Program-made: the position numbers and the translations under genes
The notes under the pieces: model-generated
Database searches by the model: none
Told to the model about the DNA's origin: nothing
Seen by the model: the letters and a program-made list of their open reading frames with translations, nothing else
Source: Diadema setosum
Lineage: Eukaryota; Echinodermata; Echinoidea; Diadematoida; Diadematidae
Length of the DNA stretch: 64,000 nucleotides
Direction: 5' to 3'
Assembly: GCF_964275005.1 (NCBI RefSeq)
Contig: NC_092692.1
Location: 15,088,084 to 15,152,083 of the forward strand
Shown: positions 34,701-46,700 of the stretch, one piece after another
Position numbering within the stretch: position 1 is the stretch's first letter
How the letters are laid out: every line of letters begins with the position of its first letter

Positions 34701-37700
34701 GAACAATTAACGACGCTTCCGAACCCTCACGTTCGTTTGGCGATCTTTTGCAGACCAAAATGCGAATGCTGGATTTTGCCATTCGCGTCCTTCGCAAATC
34801 GTTCGCGTGCTCCGTGAAATCCCACCCTTAGTCCTGTACCAACGGTGGGGCTAATGGGGGGGGGGGGGGGGAGGGGCATAGCCCCACTGTTGGTACTGGA
34901 CTTTCCTTAGCCCACTTTCTGTTTACACTTGTTTTTGCCAAAGTGGGCTAGCCCCACCGATAATCCCGTACTATCTGGCCCTGCAAAAAAGCAGGGTTAG
35001 CACCGCAATTGCGGTGCCAAGCAAGTGAGTGTAAACAGAACAAAGAAATAATCCGGGGCTAAGTGACGGAGACGAAGCCTGAACCACACAAAGTACTGAA
35101 CTAATTATACGAGTGTAAAAAGGTCAGTTTTCTCTTTAGCCCGGGACAATATTTTAGTACGGGATTTATTGGCAAGTGTAAAAAGCTGAAAAAATTGGTA
35201 CGGGATTAACGATAGTCCTGGGTCAGAGAAAGTACGGGGTTAAGAAACACAAGTGTAAAAAGGGCTTATGTGAGCACTCACTTACTTCTATCCTCCCCGA
35301 AAATCAATAAACTTCAAAAGAAAGAGAAAAATATTCCGTACAGAATGATAAAAAAAAAATGACAAAACTCGGATAAGAAAAAAGGAAGATATGACATTTT
35401 GAAATTTTATGTTTTTTCGGAAAACATTTCTTGACCAGTCCTTATGAATGTTCAAATGACCGAGTTGATGATGTCATACCCTCATAATTTTTCATGCATG
35501 TTGAAATTGGAAAAAAGAATATTTTCAACTTATCAAAAGTAAAAGTATGTACGCATACCAAGTATATCAATTGTCATTGGTTTTTTTATGCCTCCGCCAC
35601 GAAGTGGTGCCGGAGGCATTATGTTTTCGGGTTGTCCGTCCGTCCGTCCGTCCGTCCGTCCGTCCGTCCTTCCGTCCGTCCGTAATGAATTTTGTGGACA
35701 AGGTAACTATCAAAACCTGTTGAGGTATCCTAATGAAACTTGGCATGTATGTGTATTAGGGGGTGAAGTTGTGCCTATCAACTTTTGGGTGCACATGCTC
35801 AAGGTCAAAGGTCAAAAGGTCAAGGTCAAATACATAAAATTTCACTATTTCCACCATATCTATTGAATGCCTGAAGATATTTTCTTGAAACTTAGTGTAT
35901 ACATGTATTACCCAATTAAGATTCTCTGGTGAAAGTTTGCATCATGAAGTCAAAGGTCAAAGGTCAAAAGGTCAGGGTCAAATACATGAAATTTCACTAT
36001 TTTCGCCATATCTATTGAATGCCTGAAGATATTTTCTTGAAACTTAGTGTATACATGTATTACCCAATTAAGATTCTCTGGTGAAAGTTTGGGTCATGAG
36101 GTCAAAGGTCAAAGGTCAAAAGGTCAAGTAAAAATATCAAAACTTCTTTTTTTTCTCCGTGCCTTGGAAAATTGTTCAAGTTATCTTCATGGAACATAGT
36201 ATATACATGTACTGACTGAGAGTGATTATCTAGAGAATGTAGGGTTCACGGGGTCAAAGGTCAGGGATCAAAGGTCAAGTGCAACACTTCAAAATTTTAC
36301 TATTTCCCTCATATTTATGCAATGCCAGCAGGGTTATTATTTTTTTACACTTGGTGTATGCATGTGTAACCTAATAGAAATTCTCTGGAAAGTTTTTTTT
36401 TTTCTTCTTTTTTTGCCTCAAAGGTCAAAAGGTCAAAGATCAAGTGAAAGTGCTGAACTAACTTTTTCCTCCATATCTCGAAGTGGCTCAAGTTATCTTG
36501 AAACTTAGTACATATATTATGCATGTTCTACCTGAAAGTGATTATCTTATGAATTTTAGGGTCAAGGGCCAGATGAAAATGGTAACAATTTACTATTCAA
36601 TTCAGAAATTGCACTTTTTCTCCACACCTGTACCTTGAAAATTACTCAATGCCTAAATGTATGAATGGGTCAAAGTCGAGTTAAAGTCCTTAAATCCCTG
36701 GATACATGCTCTCCTATTCATCCAATTAAACCTAGGTCAAGGAAGGTGAACATTCAACACATTTGTGACAAACTTGTCATTTCAATATTTTGCCAATTTT
36801 GTGAAAATGTAATCACACATTGTCCACATGTACTATCTAGACCTATTGGGAAAATCATGCATTATGGCGGAGGCATACCAGTCGCCAAAGCGACATTTCT
36901 AGTTTTTTTTTGTGTGTGTGTGTGGTTTTAAGACAAGATTTATATTTATATGAGTTTTCTTTTTTTGGTTATTTCTGTATGAAATGAATAAGAAATTGTG
37001 AGAGCATGACATCGTCAACTTGCTGATTTGAATATTCATAAGGACTAGTCAAAAAATGTTTTCTGAAAAAGTGTAACATTTCAAAATGTCATATCTTCCT
37101 TATTTCTTATCCGATTTTTGTCATTTTTGTATTGTTCTGTAGAGGATATTTATCTCTTTTTTTGAAGTTTATTTATTTTTGGGGTGGATTTCCTCTTTAA
37201 GGAGAGCAACTTTAAGGCACTTGGTGAAGACATCTGTGTTCTGATTCCTCCATATGCCAATATCTGTCATCAGAGTATTTGCTTGCCTGCCCTCCCAAGG
37301 CTCCATTGTCGTTGCATGTCGACCATCTGATTCTTTGTTTGCCCTTTAGTAAGTGCAGAGGTGCTGTGTGAGTGTGTGAACACACCATGGTGCATTGTGT
37401 GAACACACCATGGTGCAGTGTCCCGGTATCTAATTGATTTTGGGTAATATCAGTGACCACCCTTTGAGCAGACTGGTTTGCCATGATGCTAGCAGCGCTG
37501 GAATCAATAACTTGGCAGTTATTACGTAAGAGTGGGATTAATGAAGAGCAAGATTGATTTCTGCTCTATTTTTTACCCCTTGCAAGATTGTGGCGGCCTG
37601 TGATTACATACTTGTACGCTGTACATAAATAGAGCCACTTTGCATACCCATGTACGTCAGCGTTGTGAACCGTACGCTTTGTACGTTGTCACTTGGTTGC

Positions 37701-40700
37701 AGATTTCAACACTTCAAATTGCATGAATAGTCAGTTTCAAAACTGCATTCACAGACATGAGTCCTTTATGTGAGCTTGTAATATCCAGTGAATGTGGTAA
37801 TTGTGTGTTCTCACATACTGTCTGTACAATATGTCACTAGAAGACAAACTAAGCAATACAAAAAAAGATGAGATTGAAGTTCACATGGTGAAAGTGAGCA
37901 ATTACAAAAAAAAAAAAAATACACACCTTGTGATCAAAGATTAAAATGAGTATCATCTAATCAAACTTGATACAGTCATAATGATCTACAATGTACTACA
38001 ATTATGAAATGACTTTGTAGGGAGCTAGTGTATTGCTTTGAAGTGCTCCAGTCAAAGTCTCGAAAAACTGTTTTACCATCGGAAGGGATGATCTTGTTTC
38101 TGGTGTTGGGGTAGAGCAGGGGGATGAGGTCAGCGATCTTCTGTGGGATGCCATATCATACAAAGAAGATTTTCTAGAGTGTGCCCCTATCAACAGAGTT
38201 TTATAATAGTCAAGTCATCATTTCTTGGTATGTTGTCGCTTCCACAGATACAGTATACAATGTATGTTGTACATTCATTGCTGTGAGACCAAAGTTGTGC
38301 AACTTTGTGAAATGTCAATACACTAGGTACAATGATAAAATGAGAATGTACAAACATTCTTCCACTGAAACATTTCATATACATGGTCCTCTATCAAAAA
38401 AAGAAAGAAGAAGAAATTACATGATCCTGAAATTACTACGTCTACACATACAATGTTACATGTAAAACTGTAGAGTGTTAAAGGAGATTAGCAAAGTTGA
38501 CACTAAAAGCTGCATACTGAGTGGGCTACCCAGTATTCACCATATTGCTGTTTTGAAAGGATGGGATTTAAAGTTGCAAATGTTTCTGTATATTCTCTTT
38601 TTTTTTTGTTGAAATCATAATGTTCACTGCTTATTTCTCTTCTATTTTCTGTTACTTTCCATCCAATTCTCCCTGCCGCATATAGCCGATATCAAGCGCT
38701 ATCACCTAGCAATACCGATATCTGATCGATCGCTCTTGGGACGCACTTCCGGTTTTGCGGTTTACCCAAGTCATGTCCTTCATCTATGGATATTTTCCAT
38801 AATTTCGTTGTTTTGCATCATCATCCCAGCATTGGGCTGATTCGCAGAAGAATCCCATTCATCAAATGTAAAGTTACAGATCAGAAAATAACTTTATTAT
38901 TCGACAGATTATAAGACAAAATCTGATACAATCTGTGAATACTAGTGCTTTAGCGTTCAATATGCATAACAGCGTACATTTACACATCGCGCGTTCATAA
39001 CCGGAAGTTTATATCCCAAGAATTAAAAGTAAAAAAATTAGAGTGCCACACGTGTTCAGATTCGGAGAGCTGTGCGATAGGGAGAATTAGGTGATGTTAG
39101 AACAGGCAAGGTACGAGATTGTTCATACTTGTAAGCTGAATACATTATGAAACTGGCCTTTTGAAAGATGATGCTGGACCTTTAAAGTTAATGACTATTT
39201 GATTCCAAGCCAACTATCAATTTGCTAGAGCTAGGGAGAAGGGTTTAGCCATGATGTGCCTGCATGCATGCTCATTTAACACACATACTGGTTGATACCA
39301 GTTTGTGTGTGGTGTAAAAGTAGGAAAAGTGTTTTTGAATTTATCAGTGCATATATCATACATGTACACAATACATTGTGTCCAGTGGAAAAAACGCTCT
39401 AAAAATATCAACTATTATCATTATTATTATAAAAGCTGTGCATTATATTTTTGGAAAGAAGAATGGCAAGTGAAGTATCAGTAAAATAGGAAATATCTAT
39501 TACCAAGCTGGAAAAAAGAATGAATTAGTACATAGATGACAGTTTGTATTGTAGGCCACGGAAACTGTCAGCCATTTTCCATAATTTTGAGTTCTGACAT
39601 CCACTCCTTACTGCTAGATTTTTTGTTTTAATTCTTTTGTTGTTGTTGTTGTCGTAAAGAAAAATGCATGCCAAAGTATCTTTGGCATTGTACATGTTGA
39701 TAATTGTTATCTTTTGCAGAGTTTTTACAACTGAAGTTTGAATAAAAGATCTACATATGTCATGTGTAGAAGTAGTTGAAATAGTGACATACACCTGGTA
39801 TACACCTTATCTGCCTCATTTACAGTACTTATGTAGAGATACTAACTATTAGGGCCTACTGTTTTGCATTATTTTACATCTGCCAAAAATACTGTTTTAT
39901 GGAAAATACCATTTTTCCCAAATTATATTACCAGTGCTGCACATTTGTATTGCAGGAAAGGTAAAAATACTGTTTTCCCACCAAAAATATGCCTTTTTAG
40001 CCCTCAGAACACTACATTGCTGTGTCAAAATTTGGCATCCCTGTGTATGCATAATGGCAAACTCTTTTATACATGACTTATGTCTTGTCACTACAAATGC
40101 CATTTGTAGTGCATCTGCAACCAATGTGCGCATTAGGGAGTGTACCAATGATGTGCTGTCTGAGTTGGATGTTAAACCCTAGGGAGAGGTTCTGGCAGCA
40201 GGCACCAGGTACTGTACATCCGGCCTTGAGTCAGGCCAGAGATATTGGTGTGACATGGCCCCTGGGGAGTCAGTGGCATAAGGCTGTTAAAGGCACTCAG
40301 TAACAACCCTCATTTGTAGAATCCATGTCAATAAAGACTGGGTTTCAGAAGCGCTAAAATTTAATGAGTCTGGTTGTAACAGACTTTGTCTGTTTTAACC
40401 CGTTGAAGACTAGTCCCGAGTACACTACGTATACTCGGGCAGGTGTCTATGGGAAATGCATGTCATAGCAAAGTCAGTCAGTCCTCAACGGGTTAAAATT
40501 AATAAAAACCAGAAAACTTGGCTAACAGAGAAACAATGGACACATGTAAAGTGGACTCGAGAATAAGTTTCTGTAGCCATATTCACCTTACATTTAAAGA
40601 GTTATCAGTTTTTACCTTGCAATGCAAAAATCAATTTTGTTTGTTAAAAAAAAAAAAAAAAATCACTAGGCTGCAAAATGAAGCACTTAAAATCTCCAGA

Positions 40701-43700
40701 CTGTGCATGCCTAAAAAAAATTAAAGGAGCGTGTGACCCCAAGCCGCTGAGTGTTCAAACCTAGTGTGGGCCACTGTGGCGAGTTGCATTATGGGATGAA
40801 ATTCATCTACATTATATAAATGGTTTACTTCACGTGCTGTTCAAATACGTCATGCAGGCAAATTATTGCCAGACTTCTACAAAAAGAAAAAACAAATCAA
40901 ACTTGACCAATTTTGCATCATCATGCGTCTTGCAAGAATTAACCATTTTTTATGCATGCATGTGCATAAATTCATGTTTTTGCATGCATTGCAATGATTG
41001 ATTTAAAAACTATTAATTTCAGTCACATTAATTTTGTCACAAAAGTTATCGAGCAGCTCACAGGGGAAAATAGTGTCTGCCATTAAATTTTGTCATGCAA
41101 TGCCAATTGATGTAAATGATTTGATGGGGAGCCAGTTTCTAACAAAGGTTGCAAATAAATTGTATGTTACAATTTTGCTTGGAATTTCATTCATTCATCG
41201 TCAGTCATGTCAGTAGATCTGGTTGATGGACCACATTTGTGAAAATTCAGATTTGACGCTTTCTTTCTTCTTTATGCCCATTTTTATTTCAGGATGACAC
41301 TGGTGCCTACCTGATCGATCGTGATCCCATGTACTTTGGACCAGTCTTAAATTACCTGAGGCACGGAAAGCTAGTTATCAATAAAGATTTAGCAGAGGAA
41401 GGTGAGTAAGAATCAAAAAGGAAAAACCAGACACGTTCCATCCAGAATGACAGGATGTTGGCTTTGGTGAGATTAGTGTCACTTTAGAACTAGAAGGATG
41501 CTTGAATGCACATTCCTTTGTATCATGTAGAATTAATGTCCTTCTTGTTCTCAGAAGGCAAATTACATGTACTTCAAACATGCACAATGTAGGTGCTCAT
41601 GTATCAAAGGCATGGCAATGTTTAAGAGAGTTTGTGTCATTGCTTGTCTGCTTACAAAGTATGCAGACAAAAAGCAGACAAAATACTAATGATGCTGGTC
41701 ATGATAAAACCACTTTTTTGAGGGCAATGTACCTTTGGCAAGGTCTCTAAGTACTTGAAATGAGAGAAAAGACTAAAAAAGATATAAAAAGAGAGAAAAA
41801 TTAAATGAAGAGTTTATAGTCAATTATTTGGTCATGTTCATCGTCTCCCCCTTTACAGGTATACTAGAGGAAGCTGAATTCTACAACATCACCTCTCTCA
41901 TAAAACTTGTCAAGGAAAGAATGAAGGAACGGGACACAAGAAATTCTCAGGTATGGTGTGCCGATGTGCGTAGCGTGCAGAAAAGTGTAGAGGGGACTGG
42001 AAAAAAAAAAATGAAATACTGTACGAGCTGAAATTTTCGCGGTGGTTTTATTTTCGCGAATTTCGCGAATCACCTTTGAACCGCAAAAATAACAACACGC
42101 AAATAACAAAGTTCAGTTAGACCCTCGCAACCGCGAAATTAACAACACACGAATATGTCCTCCAAGTAGCAATTCGCGAAAATATCTGTACGCGAAAATT
42201 TCAGCTCGTACAGTAAAGGACTTGCAGTTAGTGGTAGTCTGGAATTCCTCAGTCGCATTAGCACTTGTTCTTGAAATGAGGAGAAGAGGACAGGCCTGAT
42301 ACTGATTCCAAGGAGAAATCATACTAAAATACTCAAAGCGCAGTTTACATGTAGAGGAAGAAAGAAATTGGCACTTAAAAGATGAACTGTTGTGTGTGTT
42401 ATTTTGGAAACATTTTGTTGCCAAGGCAACTGTTTCTCTGCCTTTCACACTTGCATTTATCATCATTTATTTTGAGTGTAGAGGAAGCTGCCTAACTTGA
42501 GGAATATTCATTCATGGTGTGAAAAGATTTTGTGGTTTTTGTCATTGGTGAATTTTTCAGACATCAGTTGATATACAATGTATCTATGAATTTCAAAAAC
42601 GTTTTCGAAGGCTTTGTGTATCCCCCCCCCCCCCCCATGGAATATTTCACTATGACCTACAAAATCTAATACGTCTTTTGAAAGATCATAGGGATTGAAC
42701 AGATACATGTATAAAGCATACATTGAAATATGATGTTTTGGAACAAATTTCTGAGATACAGTTCCTTAAAGCAGAAAGTTGAATTGATCCATCTCTTTCC
42801 CTCTGTGTATCCTGTTTGTACGTTTGTACCTGTCTTTATCTCTGTCTGTCTGTCTCCTCTTGTGTTGACAGGGTTCAAGGAAACACGTGTATCGGGTATT
42901 ACAGTGCCAGGAGGAAGAGATAACGCATGTGGTGTCAACAATGTCAGACGGTTGGCGGTTTGAGCAGGTAACTTGGTTCCCCCCCCCCCCAATCTAAATC
43001 CTCTGCACTTCCTTGTAGCAATAGTGCACACTTTTTGCTTGCACAGAGCGTATTTAAAGAAAAAACAAAACAAAACAAAACAAAAAAACTCACACAAAAC
43101 ACACTAAAAAACCCAGATCAAACTTAACTCTTGGGGACATTTGACTGTCCTTGGATCTGAAGTAGTCCTAGCCAGTGCCGTATATAAAGAGAGTTTGGCT
43201 TTTAATGAGCTTTGAAGCCTGCGATTGGTCAATGGCTGGTCTCACGACCTACATGGAGCCATGTCATTACAGAACAGAGTGCATACAGTATGCAGTGCCC
43301 TTTGTTAAATACACTCTACATAGCTTGCTTTGCTTATGACGTCTGAACGTACACGCTATTAAACCCTGTAGTAACACGTATTATGCTGAGTAACGACATG
43401 GTGTCCAATATAGCAGTTGGCCAGACTCTCTTTCTGTATGGCTCTCGTGTCGGCCATCTTTAAATGGCTTTACAATGTATATCCAAAAACAAAGTAAAAC
43501 AAAGTGGTCCTAATAAAAGGTGGATCCCACCTTTATAGAACCTCTTTGTTTTGGGTATCTCGGCCATTTCAGAACCGATTTTCAGCAAATAAACTTTGAA
43601 ATCGTCTTTTGTATGCTCTTTCTTATTTCAGAAGAGGTTTCTCATCATCTCAAAAACAAGTTGGAAACATGAAGCCCCGTATCTCATCCAAAATTGTACC

Positions 43701-46700
43701 ACCCCTTTAAATTCTGCAGACTGCTTTATGCAGATTGGTCCTATGCACAAATTATCATAATTCAACCGTAGAGTTTTAGTTTCTATATGAACTACATTTG
43801 GGTATTTAATCTTTTGATCTCCCGTAGGGAAGTATTACACAGAATTTAATTGAACTAAACTGGATTCTCGTTGCAACCTGAGTATCATAGTCCACTTCCA
43901 TTTGGTGGAATTTCGTGTTTGTGTGCAGGGATTTTGTAACTTAAATTTCAAATTTCGGCAGTACAATAGAGAAGAATTTCCATATGTGTGGGAATGCATC
44001 TGTGAGAATAGCGCTGGCACCGAAACCCACATTTTTCTATTTACTGGGAAACTTTGTAGCAGACATTCTGTCTCCTATATGAGGAGTTCTGTGCCGAGGA
44101 ACTCTGGACGTCAAGAAGCATTGGTGAAAGATACTACCTCCCAAGATACCGACCTCCTTTTTTATAGGAGAATTATAATCAGAACAATCAACTGACTGAT
44201 TTCCTTTTTGCAAATGATGTTATTTCCTCATGCTCTGTCTTTGATGAGGCTTATCCTTGCAAGAAGTTCTGGTTGTGAAAGAGAAGTTTTTGATGTATCG
44301 CTTTAAGCCACCCTGAGTGATGGAGTTTGCATTACCCGTAAAACCTTCCTTTGGCCTTCAATGTGTACAGATTAGCAAAAAAGTGATGTAGATAGTGTGG
44401 AATATGTGCCAAACACCTTTCATTCTATCTGCAATCATTATCGATGTGCGTCTGAACAACACGATACGTCATACGTGTTTGTTTGTTGGAAATTCAGATC
44501 AATTCAGTTTAACTCAGTTTGATTCAACAGATTACTTTACATCACAGCCACAGCTGATTGTTGTACAATTTACTATCAGAATGCATACATGCACCAACCC
44601 CCCCCCCCCAAAAAAAAAAGTACCTTAGTGGTGCTGAATCAAACTTGTCATTTCAATGTTGCATTTACTAAAGCTTGAAATCTAATCCATGTGTCTTCAT
44701 TTTTTTTTTTTTTTTTTTTTTTTGAGAGAGAGAGAGAGAGCTGTCCAAAACTTCAATATCATACAGGGTATTCTACATATATCTGCATGTGAAGATAGGA
44801 ACTTAGAAGAGAGCAAAAGATCATGGAAAATGAAGAATTCACAGGTTATATGAAACATTGAACCATTTCTTAAAACCATGCATCCCCCCACCCCACCCAC
44901 ACACACACGCACACACACACACACACACATTTTTTTCCCCGGAGAAGGGCAACATGTTGTACTATTACAGCACAGTATAAGCTGTAATGTTTATGCACAC
45001 TTAATAAAGGGATGGTAGAGTATTGATGGAGATGAGGATTGAGTTTTTAACTTTTGTGAGATACCAAGAAATCACTTATAAAATAGTACAGAGCATACCA
45101 TTCTAAGATGAATTCAAAGTTTATTTGGTGAAAATCGGTTTGGGAATGGCTAAGAGATCAAAAAATAAAGTAAAACAAAGCAATAATCATAAAAGTTGGG
45201 TCCCACCTTTTATTAGAATCACTTTGTTTTGGATATGTCAGCCATTTCAAAACCAATTTTCATCAAATAAGTGTTGAATTCCTGTTGGAATCACATGCTC
45301 TTTCATATTTCATAAGAGTTTTCTCATTATCCCACCGACAAAATGGTAGAAACCTGAAGTTAGGACACAACCACAACTATACGATCCCTTTAAATTGAGC
45401 CAGATTATGATGGTTCTTTGAATATACCCGAAACAAAGTAGAAGAAGGAGTTTACTGAAAACAGCAGCAACAACAATAACCCAGAATTAACTTTAAAAAC
45501 CCTGAAACTAAACAATCAAAATCAATAGCATGTCATGTCAGTCAGGATACACCATGCATTGTTTTGTCTGTGGCCCATTGCAGGAAGACAGAACCCAGCC
45601 AAGAGTCTGCTAGAACAATCACAATCCCTGGCTGGTAGCCAGGTGGTTTAGTCATTTTTCCAGCTATTATTGCTAATGTGTGCTTTACAGTTTGTCTCCC
45701 CCACCCCCCCCCCCCCCCCCATTTGAAATTCTCTAGTGGAGTGCTAACTGCCTTGGTTTTGAGCTAAAGGTCACCCTGAGGTCACTCATTGGTAAAGCTG
45801 CACATTTGCTGCAGAAATAGAGTTCTGGGAGAAAGTAAAGTATCTAAATGATACAGTGCAGACTTAACCTATAACATCTCTTGTCTTTTAGACACTGACA
45901 GAATTTTCAATTCTATTTTGTGTGAAGTAAAATGAAGTTTTAAGCACTGGAATGCTTCTCCTTGATTCATAACGTAGTAGATCAGATATTTTAAAACAAA
46001 GAGAGAGTTTGGAACAAATGAAAATGAAGGATTGAGTGAATAATAGAGTTTGAGCTGTTTAAATACATTTCAAGTAAAAAACAATAACAAAAAGCAAAAA
46101 CTTGAGGTATGCTTTTATAAATCATATGAATTGGTAGGGATCCAAATCTCTTACAATGGAATCTTAGCAAGCTTTTCGTCTTATTTTCCCCACCAGCTGG
46201 TAAACATTGGTTCATCCTATAACTATGGCAACGAGGACCAGTCTGAGTTTCTATGTGTGGTCTCCAAGGAGCTGAGTAACACCAATGGTGCATCGGCAGC
46301 GGAGAATTCAGATAGGGCCAAGGTGAGTAGAGCGCCCCCTATAGTTCATTTTGGTGTGTGAAAGATCATCAAACGTAGTAAAGATCAGGGCAGGATTTGG
46401 CCAATCTTTGCAGGAAAAAAAAAGGAATAAAAGGTTCATTATTCCGAAAGTTCATTCATCCAAAACAGAAATGAGAGTGAAATACATCTATAGGTGTATC
46501 TTTCACATGTAAGTATCAATGCCCAATTATTATTGGATGTCTATTGCCTTATTCAATCTGTCATACATGTTTACACGCACAAAAAATTTGCATAAATTAC
46601 AGACTAGATATAAACCCCTTTCATTATGAATACTGGCCTGACAGTTTGGTAGCCATCTCATATCATGATTTGTTCTTTTTTTGTGTGTCTCTGCCCCTTT

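Larger units (their letters stand above)
31140..34827. mobile_element. PIF/Harbinger-like MITE (GGGTGGGATTTC ends, TTA TSD)
   Basis: The ends GGGTGGGATTTCACGGAGCA and its reverse complement are perfect for more than 40 bp. They are flanked by TTA at 31137-31139 and 34828-34830, the 3-bp duplication typical of PIF/Harbinger. Without the nested insertion it is about 1.08 kb, with many TTCGCGA-like words. Confidence 0.82.
31111..35267. mobile_element. Outermost element of a four-level nest
   Basis: GGGCTTTTACGCTTG at 31111 pairs imperfectly with CAAGTGTAAAAAGGGCT near 35250. AGTGTAAAAAG words recur subterminally at 35112, 35194 and 35252. Only about 30 bp lie left of the nested element, so the outer border is the least certain of the four. 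Confidence 0.45.

Noticed and set aside
5385..36903. Helitron, because of the terminal hairpin
   Set aside because: No 5' TC or 3' CTRR end next to the hairpin and no RepHel frame; superfamily left open.
42666..43097. 143-codon minus-strand frame
   Set aside because: It lies antisense over KCTD exon 4 and A/C-runs; a shadow of the real exon.
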